A stretch of 64,000 nucleotides of DNA from Ailurus styani. Taxonomy: Eukaryota; Chordata; Mammalia; Carnivora; Ailuridae. The stretch is taken from assembly GCA_002007465.1 (NCBI GenBank), contig LNAC01000136.1:2020840-2084839 (forward strand). The letters run 5' to 3'. Shown piece after piece: positions 13,601 through 25,600 of the stretch; positions within the stretch are counted from its first letter, which is position 1; each line of letters begins with the position of its first letter. A program made the translations under genes and the position numbers. The notes under the pieces are model-generated. The model was not told the DNA's origin. It was given only the letters and a program-made list of their open reading frames with translations, and ran no database searches.

Positions 13601-16600
13601 GCACTGTTGCTGGGAGTGCAAACTGGTGTAGCCACTCTGGAAAACAGGATGGGGTCCCTCAGAAAATTAAAAATAGAAAGACCCTACGATCCAGTAATTT
13701 CACTACTGGATATTTACCCACAAAACCAAAAACAGCGGTTCAAAAAGACAGATGCAGGGGCGCCAGGGTGGCCTAGTCAGCTGAGCATCCAACTCTTAAT
13801 TACGGCACAGGTCATGAACTCGGGGTCCTGGGACCAAGCCCCGTGTTGGGCTCCATGTTCAATGGGAGGTCTGCTTGAGTTTCTCTCTTTCCTATGACCC
13901 TCCCCACACTAGCATGCTTGCTCTCTCTCTAGTAAATAAATAAATCTTTTAAAAAAAGGTAAATGCACCCCTATGTTTATTGCAGCATTATTTATAATAG
14001 CCAAGATGTAGAAGCAACCTAAGCGTCCACAGATAGATGAATGGATAAAGAAGATATGCTGTATAGTCGTGCGTGCGTGCGCGCTCACGCACACACACAC
14101 ACAGTGGAGTACTACTCAACCACAAAAAGGAATGAGATCTTGCCATTTGTGACAACATGGACGAATCCAGACGGGATTATGCTAAGTGAGATAAGTGAAA
14201 CAGAGAAACACAAATACCATACGATTTCACTCATAAACACAGAGAACAAACTGGTGGTTGCTAGAGAAGAAAGGGAAGGAAGAAACATCAGTGAAGGAGA
14301 GTGGGGGGTACAGGCTTACGGTTATGGAATGAACAAGTCACAAGGATGAAAGGCACGGCACAGGAAACAGAGTCAATAGTCATGTAATAGTGCTGTGTGG
14401 TGCACGTGGTAGCCACCCCTGTGTGAGCCAGGATAACACAGACTTGTCGAATCACCGTGTTGTGCACCCGAAACTAATGTACAGTTGTGCGTCAACTACA
14501 CTTGAATTAAAAAAAAATCCTTCATATGTGTTTTAATAGTAAACAAATGTGATGAAACAATAAAGACATAGGAGCTCAGTTCGGAATTAGGAACCTATAT
14601 ACTTGGGAATGATTCTACCATTTAATCGGGCTAGAAAATTCTACGCCTCTAACTGGATTTCGATTAGCTTACTAAAGAAATCCCTCATTAATTAGAGAAG
14701 CCTTCCCTAGGACTGTACACCAGAGAAACGATGGTGCCCACACATAGAAAGAAACAGACATGCCCACAGAGAAACACACATGCCCGCACACAGAAGTCCC
14801 TTTTCAATGTTGTGCTTAGTCCTAAACGGGAAGGTTGGTTAAAGGAAGGATATGCAAAGACTCTGTGAATCTATTAAAGCCTCCTAACCCCAGGCCAGTA
14901 ATAGCATTAGGGTATCTCTCTTCTGGCAGAAAAGAACATCCGTAAAATAACTAGAGGTGGCTGGAATTACATGTGAGCATTTAACTGGTGTAAGGGGAAG
15001 CCAGTGCTGGGAAAGAGACAACTCTAGATTACCTGGGCTACTGCTGAGAGCCTCTAACACAAATGATCACCACCAACTCTGGAGGAACTCTGAACTCCTG
15101 GACGGCAGAGAGATTTACATTCACGGCCCCTGACCCTTGCACATAAATACCAGGTCTACCAGGAGGGTGCCCCTACGGGTAGTTTGCTCTTGCGGGGAGG
15201 AATATTTTATCACTGACATTCTTTGGAGTCACATGGTGACAAAGAGCAGAGTCACTTTTATATTCTCAACACATAGTGTACCCCTACGTCTGTACCTTAG
15301 GCTGCAGCCCCCGCCCCCGCCCCTTGGTACACAACTACCACATTTGGACAGTGATTATTTCCCTGGGATCTCCAGAGACGGAAGGGCCCTGAACTTTCAC
15401 CTGCCGATGGATCCACTGGGGTCGGGCAGCATAGCCATGTCACCAATGCCCCTGAGTGACACAACCCAGTGTATCTCTATCACATGAGCATTGAGCATAG
15501 CCTGGAAAGAGGAGGGGAGGGGAAAGGGATTTCCTGGGGACTACGGAGATTAGAAACCAATGAAAGCATCTAGAAACCTGGGACTAGTTTATTTTAATGT
15601 TTTCCATCAATCCTGCCTTGTTGACCAACATTTGATTTCTCGATCGTACTTTGGTGACTGTTATATTCATGATGCACGGTGGAGGGGAGCTGGACCCGGA
15701 CACTCTTTAACAAATCTTTTATCTGGATTCAGTGCGACCTTGCCGCCATGCTGGTGTCAACCTCCTGAGTGTGGGTCTGCTGGGGCAACGCAGAGGAACC
15801 ACATCACAGAATTAGGAAGAGATCGCCAAATGTGCAGCCAAAAATGGATCTCTCAGAACGAGTACCTTTCCCTGACTGGTGGGCAAAAGTATGGCCAAGT
15901 GCATGCTTCATTCCTGTGTTCTGCGGTGCGTCTCCTTTGCCCGATGCAGCCCAAGGTTATCTGAGTAATACACACCCTTACCATGAATTACGGCATGTCT
16001 GGGTTAACTTATTCTGTGATCAGGAGAGGGCTAGAATTGGATAGCCATCAGTCCAAACATGCCCTCAGGCCTGGATCTTCTGCAGATGGACTGCAGCGAG
16101 AGAGCACTGAGAAGCCCGGATTTGTTAGATGGTTGTGGATGTGTCCACAGCTGGGTGGGAGCTGGGGTGCTTGTCAAACAGGTCACCTGTCACTGAGCCA
16201 AGTACTACACAGGGCTCCATTGTGGACGACACAGGGTGCTGTGAAAACCTGTTTAGTCTCCTGCCCCAAGCTACATTTGCACTTTCCCTTACTTTGTGTT
16301 ACAAACAAGCTTCATGTATTAGCATGAGGGTGGAGACAGGCCATGTGCTTCTGTGAACATCATAATCTCCACATTTTACTTATCTAGAAAGCATTCCTTT
16401 CCCTTAGCTCTTAGGCTTCCATGGGGCAGAATACCATCATTCATTTTCTTTACTGGTAACCAGTGTAGCTCGCACAGGCCAAGCTCAATGTCTTGTGTGC
16501 ACTGAAAATTAATTTTAGAACAAATGCAGAGGAAGACATAATTAAGAAGACCGTCTCTTCTTGTGACCATGCAATTTAACCCACTGCAGGGAGATAAGGC

Positions 16601-19600
16601 TGGCTTGCTTCCGGGGGAAGCTGGTTAGAGATGTGGAGCATATATTCTGAAACATCAATCAATAGCTGTCACATTTTATCCCATACTTAGATCAAAACAT
16701 TCATTCTCTAATCCTTCAACCCTTCACTCTCAAATGGTAACGCTGAGAACTGGAATACATACAGATACTCAAACTACAGGATCACATGAAAACGGATGAT
16801 GTTGATATACATAGATGCAAAAACACTTCCAGGCCAGAAGAGATTCCATCACCTGTTTCTGCAGAGTAAACCAAACGATGGAAAAGGGAGTTCTTACCTG
16901 GAGTCTTGAAGTTCCTCAGCTGGGAGGGGGTATCATAAACTTCAAGGATCCAGTCACCGGTGGCTCGCTCTCCCCAGCAATGAATGGTCATGAACTCCCA
17001 GTTTTTAAATCCTTCCATAGAATGATCAAAAAGCCTGTAAGAGAACCGGAAAGCATTGTTTTGTATGTGATTTAGAATCCAGTGAAGGTCAAGTCAAGAC
17101 CATGATCAGTGATCTTTTTTGTATCCGTCAGCAGGTTCAGCTCAATACTGGAGGCCATCTTCCTCCTGGACACTGACCGTGAGCAGACCCAAACGCGTGT
17201 CATCATTCTACCACAGGCAAATACGCACAGTGATGGCCTTGTAATAGCAAATCTGGAAGGGGTAAACATTTGGGTATCGGGAAAACCAGGCTATGAGTCT
17301 ACTCGTAAGAGTGACAGTACCAAGTATTAAAGATGTGGAACAACTGAAACTCTCTTACGCTGCTGATTGGGAACACCAAACGGTACAGCTGCTCTGAAAA
17401 CAGTGTGGTAGTTCTTACCATGTAACTCAACAATCCCCCTCCCAGACATTTCCCCGAGAAGTGAAAACATATGTTCACACACAGAACTCCACATGAATGT
17501 CCCCAGCAGCTTTATTCATAGTTCTTGAAAACTGTTAACAACTCAAATGTCCCTCAACTAGTGAATGGGTCATCGAGTTCTGATACATTCATATGACAAA
17601 ATACTACCCAGTAATAAAAACTATCGAACTACTAATAAATGCAACAACATGAATTAATTTCAAAAGCATTTAAGCTAAATGAAAGAAGTCAGACACAAAA
17701 GACTACATGCTGCAGGATTCAATTTCTATGACATTCTAGAAAAGTCGACATAAACAGAAACAGATCAGTGGATGCCAGGGGCTGGGAGGGAAGAAGGGGC
17801 ATGGCGGAAGTTCTGGGGGGTGACAGAATTGTTTTACGTCTTGAAAATCATGGTGTATGGTTATACAGCAGTATTTGTCAAAACTCATTAAATTACTCAC
17901 ATTAAAAAGTGAACTGTATTGTACTTAAATTAGGCCTCAGTAAAAAGACCCTGTCCACTCACCTTAACCAGTTCAGAGAGTCATGCCTGTAAGTCCAGCC
18001 TACATTCTGCTCTTCTAATGATTTTCTAAGCTCCAAATTCCCCTATATGAAATTTCTTTCTACTTGAAATAGCTAGAATTATTTCCTGTGATGTAATCCC
18101 GAGGGATATAAAATATGAAGGAAAAGAAGAAAACAGAATCTTAAGAATAAAGAAATGTCAATAGATAATGTATAAAACAAGCACATGAAGAGGCATATCA
18201 TTTATCTAGGCACATTATATGGAATTGAGGACCCAAAGAAATATTAAGATTTCTATAGAGGGGTGCCTGGCTGGGTCAGTCATTGGAACATGCAACTCTT
18301 GATCTTAGGGCCATGAGTTCAAGCCCCATGTTGGGTGCAGAACCTACTTTAAAAAAAATTTCTATAGAGATGGGACAATAGAAGGTTAAAAAGTTAAAGA
18401 TAGAGCAAGAGACAGATTTTTTTCATTTTTTAAGAAAACTTAATTTATGTGCCTCTATTATTTTTGTTGAAAAAATAATAAAACTAGAGAAAGAACTTGA
18501 GAGCTAGAGAGGCAAACAGAGAAGCAAAAATATATCTAGTATGGTCTTCGGGGCAACCGTGTCCTGTTACCGGGACGTATCTGTCCCTCCATGGAGACAA
18601 AGTTCATGGCAACTGGATGTTGATGGCTGTTCAGAACATGCAACCAACTCTCCTCGCTCTAACTTCACGCTCACCAAGGAAATTGGTGGGTATAATCTGC
18701 ATGCTATGTATATCTTCTCATTGGGAGAAAAAGTGCCCGTCTGAAACCAAAAATAACCAGTTTTACCTCTTTATAATTTAACGTACTAGAATTCTGATTT
18801 TTTACATACAAAAGTGTTCTCCAAATATGTTAGAGGATCCCTCTAAAATGACAGCTGGATCCTAAACGGAAGGGGTGGTTGGCATAACTGGAACATATCA
18901 GGTAAATGGCAGACACTAGGCAGTTTTCCCTAGAGAAACTAGAGAAACGGGAAATACCACCTCTATGTGTTCCTCAGCCCTTAGAAGAAGAAAAAGGGCA
19001 AGTACTTATCAGCATTCTCAAAGTGTCCGATGGTTGGAAAATTTGGGAAAATCTGAGAAAGGCGGAGGCAGAGGCCAACAGATGTCTTTACTAGAGAACA
19101 TCACAGATCTCTGGGATGTTCGAATATGTTTTGTTACAATTTCCATAATGGGGTTAACGGTAGGAAGTGATTTTCAAAGCTTCTATGAGTCAGAAGCCCC
19201 TTTTTCTCTTTTTAGAATATCTGTATACTATCTCTAAGGGTTAGTTCTGAAGAGAGGAGTGGCATTTCGGTGAGAACCGTATTGGATGTGGTGGCTTACC
19301 CTCATGGTAACAGGGATGGAAATAGTGGCTCCTTACANACTCCTTACACGAATATCTTCCTACAAGAAATGATCTATAAAAGAGCTTCACTAGATTAGGG
19401 ATGGTACATTTTGGGGAGATCCTATAATGTATGCACTATCACAACAGGGCCTGGTTCATAAGCTTATGGCTTAAAACTAGACTGGGCCAGGAAGAAATTG
19501 CCGGCCCATTATATAACTGACTTACATACAGAGAGTCCTTCAGGTAAACGCTGGACGAAGAGGAGAAACAGCAGTGGGGAAGGAGGAGGCTTTTCAAACC

Positions 19601-22600
19601 GCCCTTCCTCTCAGACAGATGTTACGAAAGGGGGTATGTTGATATAGAAATGCGTGGAGGCAGAAACCAATCTAGAACCACTTCTCAGCCCTCAGAGTTC
19701 TGATTCAGGCTCAAGATCGCTGAAGCCACTGTGCCATTTGAGGGCACCGAAGCAACAACTTGTCACATACCTTTCCAAGAGTGCCAAACTTAAAAGCAAT
19801 TCCCAAACAGTTTAGACAGAGCATTTGGCTCAGTGCCTCACATCCAAAAACTACAAAGGAGACTTGAGGCTGCCATCACATGAAGGGCAGCCTTGTTTCC
19901 ACAACCCCAGCCAACTTCTAATTACTCACGGGTCAATTATTTGACTGCTGGATTAGCGGACCCTGTGTTTCTCCCCTTCCACCCTTCCCTGTCCACCTTT
20001 GAAAATCGTTCCATTGCTGCCAATCACTTTTAAATCACTTTTAATATTTGGAACCCAAATTAAATACAAACTGGGTGCCAAGAAGAAATATCCATATTCG
20101 GCATTCAAATAAGTGTTTCAAAGCCCGAAAATAAATGGGCTTTGTCTATCAGGCTAAGCAGTTTCCCACCCCGGTCTCTTCCCTTTATGCAGAGCTGAAT
20201 GCTCATTAATTTCATGTGGACATAAAAGTTGAGGAGAGGAATTAAAAATGCAGCCAAACACGATCATTGCATTTTGCTAGCAGAGTTGATGGGGAAAGAA
20301 ATAGACACTGATGACTGCTTTTGTATCGACTAGCCTGGCCATTCATGTTTCTAATCTCATCCCGTTCTTTATTTTCTTCTGATTCAGCACTTAATCTCGT
20401 CCTGATTCTTTGGCATGGTAACAATGACCAACCCGGCTTCAGCTGTATATCACAAAAGGTAACGCTGGTAGCAGATTCGATTTGTGTTGTAAACAACACA
20501 CTTGCTCAAGACAAGCAAGCGTCCAACCACACGGGACACCAGCTAGAGATTCTAACTGTGTGGTCTCCATTTATCGGCTAGAAAGTCCAGTGCCTGGTCT
20601 GAGCGTCTGTGCTGGGCCAACAGTGAAGAAACCCAACACATGCCAACATTATCAGCATGGATAAAACGTCCACTAAGCAGGGCCGGAGTGCAGAAGGCTG
20701 GAGTAATTACCCCCGTGGCCCATCCACATCGCCTGTTGCAGCGAAACCCTGTCTGTCGAAGTTGACTTCATAATCGTGTGCTCGATGAAATGATATATGC
20801 TTGTGGTAGCACAAATTATGCATCCAGTTATTAAAATGGTGCCCCACAGCCCTATCCCTGTGAGCGGTTTTCAAATAAATTACTTTGGATGAAGGCTGGT
20901 AGAAAAGACTGCCATTAAGTGTAGTACATCCTTTTGAGGAATTAACTCAGGAAATAACTCACATAATTAGTGTAAGCTTTCTTCCCCCTTTTACTTAAAG
21001 AGTCTAGCCAATGTGTCAAGGCTACCACATTCTTCAGTGCTGTTACGGCAACTAAATAACAAGACATTTTATAAGTACTGACAGCTATGTGTTATCATAT
21101 AATTATTGCTCAAGTTATAAATGGATCTTAATTTCAGAATCATCTACTACGCCCCAAACAGTATTTACGTTCACTACAGAATTAGACTTTAGACAGATAT
21201 TTTTTCTGTCTCTGAAAATACTTAATTATTGTTTTCTTTTTAGCGCTTTATCGCAACTTCACATAGAACTTACACGGTGCTCGAAGCACTCATTTGCCTT
21301 AATTGTCATTCAGTTTATTTTCTTTAGCTGTTTGGCTTTTGCAAGTTTTAAATGATTTGCTTCAAAAATAGGGTGTTTAAAACACACTATTGGGGCGCCT
21401 GGGTGGCTCAGTGGGTTAAAGCCGATGCCTTCGGCTCAGGTAATGATCCCAAGGTCCTGGGATCGAGGCCCACATCGGGCTCTCTGCTCAGCAGGGAGCC
21501 TGCTTCCTCCTCTCTCCTCTCTCTGCCTGCCTCTCTGCTTACTTGTGATCTCTCTCTCTGTGTCAAATGAATAAAATCTTTAAAAAAAACCCCACAAAAA
21601 CACACTATTAAGTTTTTCTGGCTCTCCTCATCGAAATTACTTCTTTAAGAAAGGCTGAGAGAGAGGGACTAGTTCTGGAGCTCTGGAATAACTAAGAAGA
21701 TGAGTTTTTATGAGAAAAAAACTTTCAACCTGCATACTATTACTTCCCACTGACCAGGCCCAACACCCATTCCTTGCTGTGGATCCATGATGTACGTTTG
21801 TAATCTTGCAGATTTATTCCATTTAAAAGTGGATGGCTTTTATCTAAGTTATCTGTTTCTGGTTACAGACGCCTTTGTAAATTACTCGCAGAGTACCCAG
21901 CAGCATTCTGCGGGCAAATCTTTTGAGGACAGGAAGGTAACAAGAATGTTGTATGAAAAGCTGGGTGGTGATCTTTTAAACCAGTGCTATTGAAAACGTG
22001 GTCTGTGAACAGGCAGCTTCCGCATCACCTGGGAGCTTCTTAGAAATGCAAATTCGTGGACTTCACCCAGACCTACAGGATCAGAATCTGGGAGGGGGGC
22101 CCAGCCATCTGTGTCTGATGGAGTCATCCACCAGGTGCTTTAAATAGCACTGTAAATCAGGGTTAGCACTTACTAAGTGCTTACTGTGTGTCCCAGGAGT
22201 GGTGCTAAGGACTTGCTGTATATGATCTTCCTCCACGCTTGTGACAACCGTGTGAGGCGGACACTAACCATGGCATCTGTGTTCTAGAGGAGAGACTCGC
22301 TTTTCGAAGTCAAACGTAAAAATTGGTGAAATCCAGATAAGCCCAGCTCTAACTCCAAAGGCTATACCTTCTTTTGGAGCAAGGAAGAGGGTTCTTATGG
22401 GGAGGCCTCACTGGAATGTAAAATTTCCACTGCCAAAGTGTAATTTTTACTGCAAGCCACAAATGCACTTACATGGCATGATACTTTACAAATGTCAATA
22501 GTCTGTCATTGAACATTTGGGCAGCAACAGAAATGACTCAAATATAAACACCACATTTAAACAAAGTTAATTATAGAAGCCTATAGGCTTTGCAGACTCA

Positions 22601-25600
22601 AAAGTGTACCTTCTCTCTACTTAAGACCATAATTAGAAGCAGAGATATTCGTCTGTAATCAAATTTACAAAGAAAGGCAAAGTTTCAGCTTTCAGTCAGA
22701 AGCCAAAATTTGGAACAGAGGGCCAATACAGCTACAGTAAATCACAAACTCACTGACTTGGGGGGAAGGGGAGATTCAGGGGGAGAAAGACGGCTTTTCA
22801 TAATTCTAACAAATGCAGCTGAAGGAAGAATCTGATGAAGCCGGCTTTTGTTGCAAAACTTTTGCACAGGCAGAATTTGAATATGTGGTGGTATTAAAAA
22901 AAAAAAAGAGGCTAATCTAAAGTCGTGCTTGTCTAAAAACATGTTGAAGGAACCCAAGCCCACCTAGAGTGTCCGTGTATCCCGTCCCCCCCCCACCCCC
23001 CCNNNNNNNNNNNNNNNNNNNNNNNNNNNNNNNNNNNNNNNNNNNNNNNNNNNNNNNNNNNNNNNNNNNNNNNNNNNNNNNNNNNNNNNNNNNNNNNNNN
23101 NNNNNNNNNNNNNNNNNNNNNNNNNNNNNNNNNNNNNNNNNNNNNNNNNNNNNNNNNNNNNNNNNNNNNNNNNNNNNNNNNNNNNNNNNNNNNNNNNNNN
23201 NNNNNNNNNNNNNNNNNNNNNNNNNNNNNNNNNNNNNNNNNNNNNNNNNNNNNNNNNNNNNNNNNNNNNNNNNNNNNNNNNNNNNNNNNNNNNNNNNNNN
23301 NNNNNNNNNNNNNNNNNNNNNNNNNNNNNNNNNNNNNNNNNNNNNNNNNNNNNNNNNNNNNNNNNNNNNNNNNNNNNNNNNNNNNNNNNNNNNNNNNNNN
23401 NNNNNNNNNNNNNNNNNNNNNNNNNNNNNNNNNNNNNNNNNNNNNNNNNNNNNNNNNNNNNNNNNNNNNNNNNNNNNNNNNNNNNNNNNNNNNNNNNNNN
23501 NNNNNNNNNNNNNNNNNNNNNNNNNNNNNGTGTGGCTTTTTGTGAGGCAGGGTGCACAGGCCAAGAGGAGGACCCAGAGGGTGGGAGGGCAGGAGAAAAC
23601 AAAGGGATTAGAAGAAACTAACCATTTGCCCATTCCAGGCCTATTCTGTGTACTCGGCGCTCCCACCCCCTAAATTATCAACCTGGCTTGCCAGGGGCGC
23701 TCGCATGCTGGGCTAATGGGGCACGCTCAGGTTGGACTAGTTCTGAACGCTGCTGCGTGCCTTCCAGGGCCCAGCACCTGCAGATGCTTGGGTAAGCACT
23801 CTTCCTCCAACAGCTGTTCTCCACGGGAGTTCTAGCAAGTGCCCGTCGGCCGGACGGGGGAGGCGCTGAGGGGTTCCAGACGGCCCACACGGGGCAAGTG
23901 CTCAGCGACTTTGCAGAAAATCGATTCCCAAGTCATTGCTGTGTCGTGGGGATAAACAGCACCGAAACACGCGGGGACGGCTCTGGGCCACCTCAGCTCT
24001 GCCTCTTCATCTCAAATGACCCCTCACTCAGGAAACTTCCTGTTGTGACCGCTGAGAGGTCTCCTCCAACTACATGCTATCCTTTGCTTTCACATAGTCC
24101 TCCTTAGAAATGTTGACTTCTTTGAAAGAAAGGTAAGTGTCCAACCGGGGAACCGGTTATTGCTCTCATTAATACCGTCTGACACACAATCTCCTTCCAA
24201 AACCTGACCTAGTCACCTTTCCTGGCGGAAGTGTTATTGCCTCGCAGGCCAGCGTGAAGGACACCAGGAGGGGGGCAGGACTTCCCTTCGACCTGTCCCC
24301 ACCCCTCTCCTATGCTGCTTGTCCTCAGTTCCCGATCCAGGGAAGGAGCCCTGAAACAGGGCCAACGTGAGGGGACGCAAGGACTCCGGCCGCTAGGTCA
24401 GAGACTAAAAGGTTCTGAGCAGAGACGGCTGTTTTAGGTTTCAGGAGTCAGCTGCTCAGTGATGTGTTCGGGGAACCGTGGACACATGAACTCATAACAT
24501 CCCTTACATCTCTGGGGTGTCTCCAGCCCTTCCGCCCCTCCGGTCCGTCCACCCCCTTTGGGTGGCTACTCCCTTCCAGCACCGAGATGGAACACAGACA
24601 AAAGAGCAGCCCTTGGGGAAAACGGTCCAGACACACAAGACACACGCCGGGGAGCAACGGTATTCCCTGGGGGTCTTAACGGGGAAGACTGAGGTCGACC
24701 TCCCCACCGCTGGTCACTGAGCATCTGAAATACCTGTTTTTTTCCTCTGGCACAAACCAAGCAGCGGTGTTGGGTTGGGCACTTTGCAAAGAGCAAAGCG
24801 GAGGCCCGCCGCTGTGCACGCCTTCCGGACCGAAGCCCGCACATGCGTGATGGACCGAAGCTAGCGCATGCGTGATAGACCGAAGCTCGCGCATGCGTGG
24901 TGGGCTGAAGCCCGCGCCCGCACAGAATAATCCACCGAAGCCAACGTCGGGGGCCACAGCGCCTCCTCTTATCAGCCTACTCACTAAAGTCATTCCGGGC
25001 CGAGGCCAACTAGAAATACCGCAAGAGGCAGGAAAAGCCCAGAAAGCCTGAGAACCCTGAGATCCCAAGCCCACAGCGACCGTGAAGGGACTGATGTCCC
25101 CTAACGGGGGAGGCTGGAGGGCCCTCAGCCGTACACGCGAGAAACAAACCTCTGCGCCTCCGTGTTTCACCTGCGCGCTCTTTCAAGTTTAACGCAGACG
25201 AATAAAGGCAATGAGAAAGAACGACAGGGAAAAAGGTCTTCCCTGGCTTCGGTAGCAGCAGCTGGTGTGACCTCCCGATCGCGGACCTGTGCATCCGAAG
25301 GCCTCGCCCACTGGAAAGAAGCGTCTGGCAGGGAGCAGCTGAGACCCCGGTTTGCGGCGGGAGGAGGGCGCGGGCGGCACATCCCGGGATCTGAAGCCGG
25401 AGCAGCCCGTCCTTCTTTGCACCTGCATCCCCTTATTCTGGCCAAGCTGCGCTGCGTCAACCCCTAAGCCCACGTTTTCCCGTGCCCTGAGGGAGGACGT
25501 GAGGCTTAAAGAACACAAGTCTGCCAAGCACAGGTGTAAAATGTCATTGAAGATTTCGGATTCTGTCCTCCCAGTTACCATCATTCAGAATTGCGACTGC

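Larger units (their letters stand above)
7494..14516 (+). mobile_element. Near full-length LINE-1 (about 7.0 kb, L1MA-like), inactive
   Basis: The order of a complete L1 is visible. There is a GC-rich 5'UTR with tandem monomers (7713 to about 8200), a decayed ORF1 region (about 8840-9760), and the ORF2 start at about 10230. The endonuclease motif IIVGDFN lies near 10580. The reverse transcriptase region follows, then the 3'UTR ending 'tgaattaaaaaaaaatcc'. Possible target duplications are 'aaaaaatcctt' near 7477 and again near 14511. Frames are broken many times, so no functional protein. Two SINEs are nested (11703, 13757). Antisense to PCSK5. Confidence 0.9.

Noticed and set aside
15560..16327. 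Overlapping frames of 91 to 134 codons, considered as a processed pseudogene
   Set aside because: No recognisable protein, no poly-A tail or target duplication, and several frames are open at once.
22917..23673. Open frames of 200 or more codons spanning the first gap
   Set aside because: Almost all codons are N. The frames exist only because N cannot encode a stop. The same applies to frames across 36817-37414 and 50662-51335.
24828..24927. Regularly spaced repeat considered as a CRISPR-like array
   Set aside because: Units are contiguous with no unique spacers and the context is a mammalian intron. It is a simple tandem repeat.
24676..25170. A 164-codon minus-strand open frame in the CpG-rich block
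   Set aside because: GC-rich DNA has few stops, and the frame runs through the 25-bp tandem array (visible as a short repeated peptide). Other frames in the same place are open too, so it is not evidence for a gene.
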